DNA of 64,000 nucleotides from an uncultured Bacteroidia bacterium (GTDB lineage: Bacteria > Bacteroidota > Bacteroidia > Bacteroidales > ML635J-15). Positions 44,333 to 53,385 of this stretch are shown here, piece by piece. The translations under genes and the position numbers were made by a program. How positions within the stretch are numbered: the stretch's first letter is position 1; each line of letters opens with the position of its first letter. The stretch spans positions 372,001 to 436,000 of the forward strand of contig CADCCZ010000001.1 in assembly GCA_902800045.1 (NCBI GenBank). The letters are read 5' to 3'. The notes below the pieces were generated by a model. It saw only the letters and a program-made list of their open reading frames with translations, searched no databases and was not told the DNA's origin.

Positions 44333-45598
44333 ATGCTTACTTCCAAACCATTGGCAGAACGAATGCGTCCGCATAGTTTCGACGACTATGCCGGACAGCA
44401 GCATCTTGTCGGCAAGAATGCACCTTTGCGCAAGTCGATTGAGGCTGGCAGGATTCCGTCGATGATTTTGTGGGGACCTCCAGGGGTAGGCAAAACGACG
44501 CTGGTAACGGTAATCTCACAGATAACCGAGCGTAACTTTATAACTCTAAGCGCAGTAAGTAGCGGTGTAAAGGAAGTGCGTGAAGTAATCGAACAGGCAA
44601 AAAAGGTAAACCTTTTTTCAAAGGGCAATCCTATTTTGTTCATCGACGAAATCCATCGTTTCAACAAGTCGCAGCAGGATTCGCTTCTTGGTGCTGTTGA
44701 AGACGGAACAATAACCTTGATTGGTGCTACCACCGAAAATCCATCGTTCGAGGTGATTTCGCCTTTGCTGTCGCGTTGTCAGGTTTATGTGCTCAAGCAT
44801 CTAGACGAAAACGACTTGGACAAGCTTATCGACAAGGCAATAACAACCGATGTGGAACTTTCGAAACTCAACATACAGATAAAGGAGCGCGATGCATTGT
44901 ATCGCTTCTCTGGTGGCGACGGTCGAAAGCTGTACAATATTCTCGAGCTTGTTTGTAGTGGCGACGAGAAAGAAATTGTGATAACCAACGAAATGGTTCT
45001 CAGTCGCTTGCAAGAGAATATGGCTTTCTACGATAAGTCGGGCGAACAGCACTACGACATTATTTCGGCTTTCATAAAGTCGGTTCGTGGTTCCGACCCC
45101 GATGCCGCTGTATATTGGCTTGCACGTATGCTCGAAGGTGGCGAGGACATTAAGTTCATTGCGCGTCGTCTTATTATTCTGGCATCAGAGGATATCGGTC
45201 TGGCAAATCCTAATGCTATGCTTATTGCAAATGCCTGTTTCGATGCTATCGACAAGATCGGTATGCCCGAAGCGCGTATTCCATTGTCAGAGGCTACAAT
45301 ATATCTGGCAACGAGTCCCAAGAGCAATTCGGCATATCTTGCAGTAGATGCTGCGTTGGCTAAGGTTAAGGAAACTGGCGATTTGCCTGTGCCTTTACAT
45401 TTGCGTAATGCGCCTACAAACTTGATGAAAAAACTCAATTACGGTGTCGACTATAAATACGCGCATAATTTCGAAAATCATTACGTTGAACAGCAATACC
45501 TTCCTGATAAGCTGACCGATATAAAGTTCTACGAACCAGCCCCAAATGCCAAGGAGGAGCAGATTCGCAAATGGATGGATTTCATAAAGAAAAAGTAA
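44333..45598 (+). CDS. rarA: Replication-associated recombination protein A (AAA+ ATPase)
   Basis: 421 residues. SFDDYAGQQHLVGKNAPLRK at the start, Walker A GPPGVGKTTL at about 51-60, Walker B ILFIDEIHRFNKSQQDSLLG, sensor TLIGATTENPSFE, and the C-terminal tetramer part (LARMLEGGEDIKFIARRLII, ASEDIGLANP). RarA (MgsA) acts at stalled replication forks. It starts one base after the GlmU-like gene, in the murF operon. Confidence 0.95.
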   Translation: MLTSKPLAERMRPHSFDDYAGQQHLVGKNAPLRKSIEAGRIPSMILWGPPGVGKTTLVTVISQITERNFITLSAVSSGVKEVREVIEQAKKVNLFSKGNPILFIDEIHRFNKSQQDSLLGAVEDGTITLIGATTENPSFEVISPLLSRCQVYVLKHLDENDLDKLIDKAITTDVELSKLNIQIKERDALYRFSGGDGRKLYNILELVCSGDEKEIVITNEMVLSRLQENMAFYDKSGEQHYDIISAFIKSVRGSDPDAAVYWLARMLEGGEDIKFIARRLIILASEDIGLANPNAMLIANACFDAIDKIGMPEARIPLSEATIYLATSPKSNSAYLAVDAALAKVKETGDLPVPLHLRNAPTNLMKKLNYGVDYKYAHNFENHYVEQQYLPDKLTDIKFYEPAPNAKEEQIRKWMDFIKKK

Positions 45599-45601
45599 GG
45601 T

Positions 45602-46072
45602 ATGTATTCAAAGGCAGAGGCATCTCAGATAAGACGGCAGTTTTGGGTTAAGTTCGACGAATTTTCGCGTCCATATCTTGGTAAAAACGGGAAATGGATG
45701 ACTTACAACACTGGTATTAAGGATTTGGTTCTCAAATTCGACATAAACCGTTCGTATGCAAGGGTTATGCTTGCCGTCGAGTGCAAGAACGAGGATATTC
45801 GCTTCGATGTGTTCTGCAAGTTGCATGAATGCGAGCTAGTGCTCAACAACTATCTCGGCGAGGGCTGGATCTGGGACGAGATGCTTGTGCTTGAAAACGG
45901 TAAACCAGTTTGTGCGCTATATAAGCAGATTGACAATGTTGATATTTACCGCAATGAGTGTTGGGGTACAGTACATAAGTTCTTCGCAGAAGAAATGACC
46001 AAGCTTGAAAAAGCAATTGTTGAGATTCGACCTTTCTTCGAGGATTATGTGAAGAAGCTTATGAAAATGTAG
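45602..46072 (+). CDS. DUF4268 domain protein
   Basis: 156 residues. MYSKAEASQIRRQFWVKFDE and YNTGIKDLVLKFDINRSYA match the DUF4268 family, known from Bacteroidota, whose role is not established; related DUF4268 domains also occur fused to nucleases elsewhere. No signal peptide, no membrane segment, no catalytic motif seen. Last gene of the murF operon, 3 bases after rarA. Confidence 0.8.
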   Translation: MYSKAEASQIRRQFWVKFDEFSRPYLGKNGKWMTYNTGIKDLVLKFDINRSYARVMLAVECKNEDIRFDVFCKLHECELVLNNYLGEGWIWDEMLVLENGKPVCALYKQIDNVDIYRNECWGTVHKFFAEEMTKLEKAIVEIRPFFEDYVKKLMKM

Positions 46073-46142
46073 TACACTTTGTCGTGTCCCCGCAATATAA
46101 CTTTTAGCATTATTGTAACAATTTGCTAACTGACAATCCTTT

Positions 46143-46170
46143 TTTGTTTGCCGACAATTCCTTATATTTG
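46143..46170 (+). promoter_or_regulatory. Probable promoter for the dipeptidyl peptidase gene
   Basis: TTTG at 46143-46146 and TATATTTG at 46163-46170 with a 16-base spacer, shorter than the normal 19-21. The -7 box is perfect and is 19 bases before the ATG. Confidence 0.45.
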
Positions 46171-46189
46171 CAATCAAAAAATTGTTGAT

Positions 46190-48370
46190 ATGAATATTCA
46201 GAAATTTTACTTGCCCGTGATTTTGCTGCTAGTTGTGGCTTTTACGGCAAATGCACAAAAGGAAATCACTGTAGATGACCTTTACTATTATGGAACGTTC
46301 AGACAGAACGGCGTTTACGGAATCGAATCGATGAAGGATGGCGAACATTACACCAACCTTACTATCCGTCGCAACGGTATCGAGAAGTACAGCTACAAGA
46401 CTGGCGAAAAGGAGGAAACCTTGATGATGGTTGCCGACCTTAAACTTGGCGACAACTTCGATTTCATTTTCGACTATGTTTTCAGTCCCGACGAATCGAA
46501 GATTATGTTTTCAACCAAATATGAGCCTATTTACCGCCACTCGTTTACTGCAGAGTATTATATTTACGACTTGAAAACCAAAGAGGTAACTCGTCTTTCT
46601 GAAAACGGTAAACAGCAGTTGGCTTCGTTCTCGCCCGATGGCAAGAAGGTGGCTTTTGTTCGTAAGAACAATCTGTATGTGAAGGACATAACCGACAAGA
46701 ATGCCAAGGAAGTCCAGCTTACAACCGACGGCGAATGGAACAAAATCATAAATGGTGCTCCCGACTGGGTTTACGAGGAGGAATTCAGCTACAACAAGGC
46801 TTACGACTGGTCGGCTGACGGAAAGAAAATCGCTTTCCTGCGTACCGACGAATCGAATGTAAAGATGTTCGGCATGACAATGTACGGCGAACTTTATCCC
46901 GAAAACTACGAGTACAAGTACCCGAAGGCTGGGGAGGAGAACTCTAAAGTTTCTCTGCATATTGTTGATATTGAAAGCGGTAAAATCACCGTTGCCGATA
47001 TGGGCGACCTCAACGACATGTACATTCCGCGCTTGAAATTCACAAACGATGCAAATACGCTTTCTGCTGTAAAACTCAACCGCTTGCAAAACAAGTACGA
47101 ACTTTTCCTTATCAATGCAACTAACGGTTCGTCGAAGATAATCCAGACCTTGACCGACAAGAACTACTTGGAAATCAACGATGACCTTACTTTCCTTCCC
47201 GACAATAAGCATTTCATAACTTCGCACGAATCAAATGGTTACCGCCATATTTATATGTACGATATGAACGGAAACCTTGTTCGTCAGCTTACCGATGGTC
47301 AGTGGGAAGTAACTGAGGTTTACGGAGTTGACGATAATGGTGTTGTTTATTTCCAGGCAGCAAAGAATTCTCCGCTCCGTCGTGAAATTTACTGCGTTGA
47401 TGCCGAAAAGGGCAAAATCAAGGAACTGAGCAAAGGAAAGGGAACCAACTCTGCAACTTTCAGCAATGGCTTCAAGTATTTCATTAATGAATTCAGCGAT
47501 GCAAACACTCCAACTGTGATTACACTTTGCAACAATAGCGGCAAGGTTATCCGCGAACTCGAAAACAATAAGGCTCTTGCCGACAAGATTAATGGCGACT
47601 ACAAGTTCACGAAGAAGGAATTTTTCACTTTCAAGACTGAAAATGGCGATGAGCTGAACGGTTGGATGATAAAGCCGCAGAATTTCGATGCAAAGAAGAA
47701 ATATCCGGTATTTATGTATGTTTACGGTGGTCCCGGTTCGCAGACGGTTGCTGATGTTTGGGACGGTTCAATGCCTTGGTATCAGATTTTTGCTCAGAAG
47801 GGCTACATAATCGTTTCGGTTGACAATCGTGGCACTGGCTATCGTGGTCGCGATTTCCGTCAGACAACTTACGGACAATTAGGCAAGTACGAAGTACAAG
47901 ACCAGATTTCGGCAGCCAAGTATCTGGGCTCGCTCGATTATGTTGACAAGGATAGGATTGGTATTTTCGGTTGGAGCTACGGCGGATATATGTCGAGCCT
48001 TTGTATGACTGTCGGTGCCGACTATTTCAAGGTTGGTATCGCAGTTGCGCCTGTAACGACTTGGAGATACTACGATTCGGTTTACACCGAGCGTTACAAT
48101 GGTCTGCCACAGGACAATGCTGCTGGCTACGACGACAATTCACCAATCAACCACGCCAAGAAGATGAAGGGCAAATACTTGTTGGTACACGGAACTGCCG
48201 ATGACAATGTTCATTTCCAGAATTCGGTCGATTGGGTAGACAAGCTCATTGAAGCTGATGTGCAGTTCGACCTGATGTATTATCCAAACAAGGACCACAG
48301 CATTTACGGCGGCAACACGCGTCATCACCTATATACAAAGATGACCAATTACATTTTGAATAACTTGTAA
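46190..48370 (+). CDS. Dipeptidyl-peptidase IV family serine peptidase (S9B)
   Basis: 726 residues from ATG 46190 (signal peptide MNIQKFYLPVILLLVVAFTA then NAQ); the longer open frame runs through the promoter. An N-terminal beta-propeller (about 40-480, with the EEFSYNKAYDWSADGKKIAF region whose paired Glu binds the peptide amino end) precedes the hydrolase domain: Ser in FGWSYGGYMS (near 596), Asp in HGTADDNVHF (near 671), His in KDHSIYGG (near 702). Cuts X-Pro or X-Ala dipeptides from peptides in the periplasm, feeding a peptide-fermenting cell. Single gene with its own promoter and strong terminator. Confidence 0.94.
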   Translation: MNIQKFYLPVILLLVVAFTANAQKEITVDDLYYYGTFRQNGVYGIESMKDGEHYTNLTIRRNGIEKYSYKTGEKEETLMMVADLKLGDNFDFIFDYVFSPDESKIMFSTKYEPIYRHSFTAEYYIYDLKTKEVTRLSENGKQQLASFSPDGKKVAFVRKNNLYVKDITDKNAKEVQLTTDGEWNKIINGAPDWVYEEEFSYNKAYDWSADGKKIAFLRTDESNVKMFGMTMYGELYPENYEYKYPKAGEENSKVSLHIVDIESGKITVADMGDLNDMYIPRLKFTNDANTLSAVKLNRLQNKYELFLINATNGSSKIIQTLTDKNYLEINDDLTFLPDNKHFITSHESNGYRHIYMYDMNGNLVRQLTDGQWEVTEVYGVDDNGVVYFQAAKNSPLRREIYCVDAEKGKIKELSKGKGTNSATFSNGFKYFINEFSDANTPTVITLCNNSGKVIRELENNKALADKINGDYKFTKKEFFTFKTENGDELNGWMIKPQNFDAKKKYPVFMYVYGGPGSQTVADVWDGSMPWYQIFAQKGYIIVSVDNRGTGYRGRDFRQTTYGQLGKYEVQDQISAAKYLGSLDYVDKDRIGIFGWSYGGYMSSLCMTVGADYFKVGIAVAPVTTWRYYDSVYTERYNGLPQDNAAGYDDNSPINHAKKMKGKYLLVHGTADDNVHFQNSVDWVDKLIEADVQFDLMYYPNKDHSIYGGNTRHHLYTKMTNYILNNL

Positions 48371-48410
48371 GATTTTTAATTTTTATAAATCCTTTTAATC
48401 GGTTTACAAT

Positions 48411-48442
48411 GGTCGCTTCCGAAAGGGAGCGACCTTTTTTTT
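48411..48442 (+). terminator. Strong intrinsic terminator after DPP-IV
   Basis: GGTCGCTTCC, GAAA tetraloop, GGGAGCGACC (one G-U pair) and eight T. Confidence 0.92.
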
Positions 48443-48493
48443 GTATGCTATCCATCAATAAATAGTTGTATATTTGCAAAGTTTTAATTGAAA

Positions 48494-50053
48494 ATGAACG
48501 TAAAACTTACTGGATATAATTGGCTTTCTGATGGTTGCGTTTCGGCTCGTGGCTATTGTCATGATTCGCACGGAATTTTGCATTGCGGACAGGATTTAGT
48601 CGATTATTTTGCCTCGGCAAGCGACGAAACTTCTTTGCGAGGTTTGCTGTCTGACGCGAACGGAATCTTTGCTGTCGTTATAAATAAGCCTGATTTTGAA
48701 GCTGTTGCCATTGATGGAAGCAGAATATATCCGCTGTTTTATTCACAAGGTGAACACTTTTCGGTTTGCGACAATCCATATCTACTATTGAATAAAAATT
48801 CGCATCTTGATGCTCGTTCTGTTGACGAATACCTATGTTCGGGAGCCGTTTTTGCAGGAAAAACTCTTGTGGAAGGCATAATGCAAGTAAAGCCGTTCCA
48901 TTTCATAGTGTTTGAGGATGGTAATGCTAAAGAATTTGAATATTGGAATTACCGTACTAAAGTGGGCGAGGAGAAGGATTGTTCGTTTGAGCAACTAGAT
49001 TTTAAATTTGAGTCTGCATTTCGAAGAATGCTCGAATCGGCAAAAGACAGGCAGATAGTCGTGCCGTTGAGCGGAGGACTTGATTCTCGCCTAATTGTTT
49101 GCATGTTGAAAAGACTTGGCTATGAGAATGTTGTTTGCTATACCGTTGGTCGTCCCGAAAATTCAGAGCTGATTATTGCACGAAAAGTTGTCGAAAAATT
49201 AGGTTACAGACATTATTTCATTGACAATACAAGTGCAGAATTTGTTTCGACGGATTATTACAGCGATCCTAAATTTCAAAGGTATTGCCATTTTGTAGGC
49301 GGTCTGGGAAATTTTTTGTGGATATTTGAGTATTTTGCTGTTAAATGGTTGATACAAAGCGATATTGTTGAGAAGAATGCTGTATTTGTTCCCGGACATT
49401 CTGCCGATTTTATTGCAGGAAGTCATTTGATAAAGGCTCTTGTTACTCCAGACAGTTCTGTTAGTTATCTCACCAGTGCCATAATGAATGATAGTTTCGA
49501 ATATGGACGCAGGTCATCATACGTTCGTAATGAAATAAAGTCTTATTTTGAAGCCAACAACAGACGAAGTATTTCCGCGCATACCAATTATTTGTCGTTT
49601 ATTATGCAGAATAGGCTTGCGCATCAGATAAATAATTCTGCCCGTTTGTACGAATTTTTCGGGCACGAAGTTAGGATGCCGTTCTGGGATGTTGAGTTGC
49701 TTGATTTGTTCAAGGCTCTGCCATACAAAAGGTTAGAGAATTGTAGCCTTTATGTCGAATATGTCTCGAAATGTGTTTTTTCAAGATTTGGAGTAGATTT
49801 TCCGAAGTGTGCGCCAAGCAGAAAAACAATTAAGCGTCAGCATATAAAGAATAGGCTCAAACTATTTCTCCCTAAGTCGGCCGTTCGTAAATTTGTATCG
49901 TTCCACGATGATATTTGTGAGTGCGAACTTACCGCACCGATGGTCAACGAACTTGTTAGAGCAGGCGTGTATGCCGATAATTGCAGTTTCTTGTCGTACA
50001 ACGAGGTTATGCGCGACTGGTATCTCGAAATGGTTAAGCGAAAACTAAACTAG
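48494..50053 (+). CDS. Asparagine-synthase-like protein lacking the glutaminase Cys
   Basis: 519 residues from ATG 48494 (a TTG two codons upstream is in frame but unlikely). The C-terminal half has the ATP-pyrophosphatase loop VVPLSGGLDSRLIVCM near 195-210 and FGHEVRMPFWDVELLDLFKA, as in AsnB. The N-terminal half keeps the outline of a class II glutamine amidotransferase (GIFAVVINKPDFEAVAIDGS, FSVCDNPYLLL) but starts MNVKLTG with no Cys at position 2, so it cannot hydrolyse glutamine in the usual way. Such proteins occur in surface-sugar and natural-product loci. Stand-alone here; a TATATTTG box lies at 48469-48476. Substrate unknown. Confidence 0.78.
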   Translation: MNVKLTGYNWLSDGCVSARGYCHDSHGILHCGQDLVDYFASASDETSLRGLLSDANGIFAVVINKPDFEAVAIDGSRIYPLFYSQGEHFSVCDNPYLLLNKNSHLDARSVDEYLCSGAVFAGKTLVEGIMQVKPFHFIVFEDGNAKEFEYWNYRTKVGEEKDCSFEQLDFKFESAFRRMLESAKDRQIVVPLSGGLDSRLIVCMLKRLGYENVVCYTVGRPENSELIIARKVVEKLGYRHYFIDNTSAEFVSTDYYSDPKFQRYCHFVGGLGNFLWIFEYFAVKWLIQSDIVEKNAVFVPGHSADFIAGSHLIKALVTPDSSVSYLTSAIMNDSFEYGRRSSYVRNEIKSYFEANNRRSISAHTNYLSFIMQNRLAHQINNSARLYEFFGHEVRMPFWDVELLDLFKALPYKRLENCSLYVEYVSKCVFSRFGVDFPKCAPSRKTIKRQHIKNRLKLFLPKSAVRKFVSFHDDICECELTAPMVNELVRAGVYADNCSFLSYNEVMRDWYLEMVKRKLN

Positions 50054-50095
50054 TTGTTTAAAGTTTCTGTAGTTCAATGGCTTCGCCGTTCTAAG

Positions 50096-50173
50096 TTTGA
50101 TGTTGTTTATGGTTGTTTGAAATGGTTTGATGTTGTTTATGGTTGTTTGAAATGGTTTGATGTTGTTTATGGT
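50096..50173 (+). repeat. 30-bp tandem repeat, about 2.6 copies
   Basis: A 30-base unit beginning TTTGATGTTGTTTATGGTTG recurs at 50096, 50126 and 50156. The first two are identical; the third is partial. Just before it, 50073-50090 is the reverse complement of 34843-34860. Confidence 0.85.
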
Positions 50174-50225
50174 TTTTATGTTTCTGGGGTTTTGTTGAGA
50201 CGCAAAATTTTACGTCTGTACAAAC

Positions 50226-50292
50226 GGCTTTCTGCCTTTCTGCCTTCCAGCCTTTTCGCCTGTTAGCCTTTCAGCCTTCTAGCCTGTTAGCC
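50226..50292 (+). repeat. Octamer tandem repeat tract 1 (GCCT every 8 bases)
   Basis: GCCT begins at 50234, 50242, 50250, 50258, 50266, 50274 and 50282 (GCCA at 50290, GGCT at 50226): exact 8-base phase over at least eight units of the form NNNNGCCT, commonly GTTAGCCT or TTCAGCCT. The first four bases vary; the last four hardly at all. Fills most of the gap 50054-50386 with the 30-bp repeat. Confidence 0.85.
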
Positions 50293-50326
50293 ATTTTCTC
50301 CTTGTTCATAATATTCCCAAATCCCG

Positions 50327-50358
50327 ATTGTTTGTTTGATAATAAAATTTTATCTTTG
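50327..50358 (+). promoter_or_regulatory. Promoter for the ADP-forming acyl-CoA synthetase
   Basis: TATCTTTG at 50351-50358, with ATTG at 50327-50330 at a 20-base spacing (one mismatch to TTTG); a TTTG also lies at 50331. The ATG follows 28 bases after the -7 box. Confidence 0.55.
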
Positions 50359-50386
50359 CACGCATAAAAGAAAATTATAAAACGAA

Positions 50387-52459
50387 ATGATAAACGAAAA
50401 ACTATTAAATCCTAAAAGCGTTGTAATCGTTGGTGGTTCCGACGATGTTCATAAGCCCGGAGGAAAGGTGCTAAAGAATTTGCTTTCAAGTCCTTTCAAA
50501 GGTCAGGTGTATGTTGTTAATCCCAAGATGGATGTAGTTCAGGGCGTAAAGAGCTACCATACGGTAGAGGAATTGCCTGAAGTTGACTGCGCTGTACTTG
50601 CAATCGCAGCAAAGTTCTGCGCTCACGCTGTCGATGTTCTTGCAAACACCAAGAATACTGGCGGTTTCATCATACTGTCGGCTGGCTTCGGTGAGGAAAA
50701 CGAGGAAGGTGCAAAGATAGAACGCCAGATTGTTGAATATATCAACAATGTTGGCGGCAGCCTTATCGGTCCTAACTGCACAGGTTTCCTCAACAGCAAC
50801 TACTGTGGCGCTTTCGATACTCCAATCCCGCAGCTCGACCCTCACGGTGTTGATTTCATCACCGGTTCGGGTGCAACAGCAGTGTTCATTAAGGAATATG
50901 GTATTTCCAACGGTTTGAAATTCAATAGCGTATGGGCAGTAGGAAACTCGGCTCAGATTGGTATTGAAGATGTTCTCGAACACCTTGACAACACTTTCGA
51001 CCCAGTTAAGAGTTCGCGCGTAATCATGCTTTATATGGAAAAGATTGGCGACCCGCAGAAGATGCTCAAGCATTCACGCTCGCTCATCAACAAGGGATGC
51101 CACATTGCCGCCATTAAGTCGGGCGGTTCTGCCGCTGGTAGCCGTGCTGCTTCGTCACACACTGGCGCTTTGGCAACAAACGATGCCGCTGTTGATGCTC
51201 TTTTCCGCAAGGCTGGTATAGTTCGTTGTAGCAACCGTCAGGAACTGACCACAGTTTGCGCTGTTTTCATGCATCCTGAAATTAAGGGTAACCGTTGCGC
51301 TGTTATCACCCACGCTGGTGGTCCTGCTGTAATGCTTACCGATGTTTTGTCGAATGGCGGTATGGAAGTTCCTCCTCTGAAGGATCATCCAGCAAGCGCA
51401 CCACTGCTTGCAAAGCTCTTCGGTGGTTCATCAGTTGGTAATCCTATCGACTTCCTTGCTACTGGTACTGCAGAACAATTGGGTTATATCATCGACACTG
51501 TTGAAAACGAATATGAAGACATTGATTTCTCAGTAGTTATATTCGGTTCTCCGGGATTGTTCAGCAACAGAGAGGTTTACGACCTGCTTGGCGAAAAGAT
51601 GAAGACCTGCAAGAAGCCGATTTTCCCAGTATTGCCATCCATTATAAATGTTAAGGACGATATTGACGATTTCATTGCTAAGGGACATATCAACTTCCCG
51701 GAGGAATGCGTGCTTGGTAATGCATTGTGCAAGATTTACCACACTCCGAAGCCACAGCCCGAAAATGTTGAGCTTCCGAAGATTGATGTTGCCCGTATCC
51801 GCAAGACCATCGACCGCGTACAGAATGGTTACATGGAAATTGCCGACTACAACGAGCTTCTCGATGCAGCAGGAATCAACCGTAAGAAATCGGTAGAAGT
51901 TGACAAGAAGGAAGATGCGCTTGCTTTCGCAAAGGAAGTAGGTTGCAGCAAGGATGTTCCGCTGGTAATGAAGGTTGTAGGTCCGTTGCATAAGTCTGAT
52001 GTTGGTGGTGTTGTACTTGGCGTAAAGGATATGGACACCGTTGCAAAGGAATTCGACCGTCTTATTAAGATTCAGGATACCTACGCAGTTGAAATGTATC
52101 CGATGCTTGATGGTACCGATGTATATATAGGTGCTATCCGCGACCCGAAGTTCGGACATCAGGTATTCTTCGGACTTGGAGGTATTTTCATCGAGGTGCT
52201 GAAGGATGTTCAGAGCGCACTTGCTCCAATCACCGCTGCCGAAGCAAAGGAAATGCTCACCAAGTTGCGTGGCTACAAGATTTTGCAGGGTGTTCGCGGT
52301 CAGGAACCTGTTAATATCGACATTTATGCCGACCAGGTTGCACGCGTAAGCGCATTGGTGATGGCTGCTCCCGAAATTGCCGAGATGGACTTGAACCCGT
52401 TGCTTGGCAATCCGCGTAATGTCGTTGCCGTTGACGCTCGTATCAGAATTGAAAAGTAA
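50387..52459 (+). CDS. ADP-forming acetate/acyl-CoA ligase, alpha and beta subunits fused
   Basis: 690 residues. Turns acyl-CoA, ADP and phosphate into the free acid, CoA and ATP, conserving energy in fermentation. Order: CoA-binding Rossmann domain (VVIVGGSDDVHKPGGKVLKN), succinyl-CoA-ligase-like domain with the phospho-His in AASSHTGALATND (near 258), then an ATP-grasp beta part at about 450-690 (VMKVVGPLHKSDVGGVVLGV, QVFFGLGGIFIEVLKDVQSA, EMDLNPLLG). Full-length fused form as in other anaerobes. The short-chain acid used (acetate, butyrate, branched) cannot be told. Fits with the lysine-fermentation dehydrogenase at 14297. Confidence 0.93.
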   Translation: MINEKLLNPKSVVIVGGSDDVHKPGGKVLKNLLSSPFKGQVYVVNPKMDVVQGVKSYHTVEELPEVDCAVLAIAAKFCAHAVDVLANTKNTGGFIILSAGFGEENEEGAKIERQIVEYINNVGGSLIGPNCTGFLNSNYCGAFDTPIPQLDPHGVDFITGSGATAVFIKEYGISNGLKFNSVWAVGNSAQIGIEDVLEHLDNTFDPVKSSRVIMLYMEKIGDPQKMLKHSRSLINKGCHIAAIKSGGSAAGSRAASSHTGALATNDAAVDALFRKAGIVRCSNRQELTTVCAVFMHPEIKGNRCAVITHAGGPAVMLTDVLSNGGMEVPPLKDHPASAPLLAKLFGGSSVGNPIDFLATGTAEQLGYIIDTVENEYEDIDFSVVIFGSPGLFSNREVYDLLGEKMKTCKKPIFPVLPSIINVKDDIDDFIAKGHINFPEECVLGNALCKIYHTPKPQPENVELPKIDVARIRKTIDRVQNGYMEIADYNELLDAAGINRKKSVEVDKKEDALAFAKEVGCSKDVPLVMKVVGPLHKSDVGGVVLGVKDMDTVAKEFDRLIKIQDTYAVEMYPMLDGTDVYIGAIRDPKFGHQVFFGLGGIFIEVLKDVQSALAPITAAEAKEMLTKLRGYKILQGVRGQEPVNIDIYADQVARVSALVMAAPEIAEMDLNPLLGNPRNVVAVDARIRIEK

Positions 52460-52477
52460 TATTTTCAAGGCATATAG

Positions 52478-52516
52478 GCACAGGGACTTTTGTTGGGAAG
52501 TTCTTGTGCTTTTTTG
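52478..52516 (+). terminator. Intrinsic terminator after the acyl-CoA synthetase
   Basis: Twelve-pair stem GCACAGGGACTT with AAGTTCTTGTGC (two G-U pairs), then six T. Confidence 0.85.
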
Positions 52517-52529
52517 ATAAAAATTGGAA

Positions 52530-52568
52530 GTCGCATTTTGCGACATCCAACTGGTCGCAAAATGCGAC
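52530..52568 (+). repeat. Perfect 15-base inverted repeat, each arm also a hairpin
   Basis: GTCGCATTTTGCGAC (52530-52544) and its exact reverse complement GTCGCAAAATGCGAC (52554-52568), nine bases apart. Each arm can also fold alone (GTCGCA with TGCGAC). It lies between the terminator and the membrane protein start at 52595, inside that gene's leader region. Confidence 0.8.
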
Positions 52569-52594
52569 CGGTTCAAAAACGAAATTTTATTATA

Positions 52595-53296
52595 ATGAAA
52601 AAACAAGATTTCATATTTATCATCTGTGTGATAGTGGTGCTGATACCGTTTTTCATTCCGCAGACGCACTTTCTCGAGTATTTCAACCTGTGGACGGCGA
52701 CTCATCCGTTTATAATGGGCTTCTTCAAGTTCGCCATACTGGCGACGGTAGGTGAGATGCTCGGTTTGCGCATATCAAAAGGAGTGTACAATCAGAAAGG
52801 TTTCGGCGTACTGCCACGCGCAATTGTGTGGGGAATACTCGGTATGGGAATCTGCATGGCAATGATAATCTTCAAGTCGGGTGTACCGACATTCCTTGAC
52901 ATTGTCGGTGGATGCGAAAAAGGCACGATGGCTGGTCTGCTTGCTGGCGAACTGTCGTGGGGAAAGGTCGGCGTAGCTTTCGCTGTCAGTGTGGCGATGA
53001 ACTCGATTTTCGCTCCAGTATTTATGACTTTGCACAAGATTACTGATACTCATATACTTAACAATGGTGGAACACTCCGTGGTTTCTTCCGTCCCATAAA
53101 GATGGAACAGATAATCGTCGGACTGAACTGGAAGGCGCAGTGGAATTTGGTTTTCAAGAAGTACATACCGCTGTTCTGGTTTCCGGCGCATACAATAACC
53201 TTCTTGCTTCCAGCCAACTTGCAGGTGCTGTTTGCAGCATTGCTCGGCGTGATTCTGGGAGTTATGCTGTCGATTGCAAATTTGAGAAAAGGGTAG
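52595..53296 (+). CDS. Integral membrane protein, possibly Mpv17/PMP22-like
   Basis: 233 residues from ATG 52595 (MKKQDFIFIICVIVVLIPFF); the longer open frame would run through the inverted repeat. Five or six hydrophobic segments (FIMGFFKFAILATVGEML, AIVWGILGMGICMAMIIF, VGVAFAVSVAMNSIFAPVFM, FAALLGVILGVMLSIANL). The WNLVFKKYIPLFWFPAHTIT stretch near residue 185 recalls the Trp-rich signature of Mpv17/PMP22 proteins, but I hold this as a guess. Role unknown. Confidence 0.65.
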   Translation: MKKQDFIFIICVIVVLIPFFIPQTHFLEYFNLWTATHPFIMGFFKFAILATVGEMLGLRISKGVYNQKGFGVLPRAIVWGILGMGICMAMIIFKSGVPTFLDIVGGCEKGTMAGLLAGELSWGKVGVAFAVSVAMNSIFAPVFMTLHKITDTHILNNGGTLRGFFRPIKMEQIIVGLNWKAQWNLVFKKYIPLFWFPAHTITFLLPANLQVLFAALLGVILGVMLSIANLRKG

Positions 53297-53297
53297 A

Positions 53298-53329
53298 AGG
53301 CAAACAGGCGAACAGTCTAGCGGTCTTTT
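53298..53329 (-). repeat. Octamer tandem repeat tract 3 (reverse orientation)
   Basis: Read on minus, the units are AAAAGACC, GCTAGACT, GTTCGCCT and GTTTGCCT in 8-base phase: the same octamer family as the tracts at 50226 and 53503, inverted. It begins directly after the membrane-protein stop codon. Confidence 0.6.
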
Positions 53330-53385
53330 CGCCCCCTCGCTTGTCATAGGTTCTTGCCTACTACGAAGTAACCGGAAATAATCAA

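Noticed and set aside
50054..50266. Open frame with repeated FDVVYGCLKW peptide
   Set aside because: It starts at TTG, is made only of the 30-base DNA repeat and spacer, and has no homology signal; the repeat happens to be a multiple of three.
50226..50292. Octamer tract as a CRISPR or phase-variation tract
   Set aside because: The units are too short and varied for CRISPR, and the tract is not in a coding sequence or between promoter boxes.
52490..52594. N-terminal extension of the membrane protein at 52595
   Set aside because: It would translate the terminator tail and the perfect inverted repeat; ATG 52595 begins the hydrophobic protein.
51530..52705. 391-codon open frame on minus
   Set aside because: Antisense to the ADP-forming acyl-CoA synthetase and into the next leader; shadow of its codon bias.
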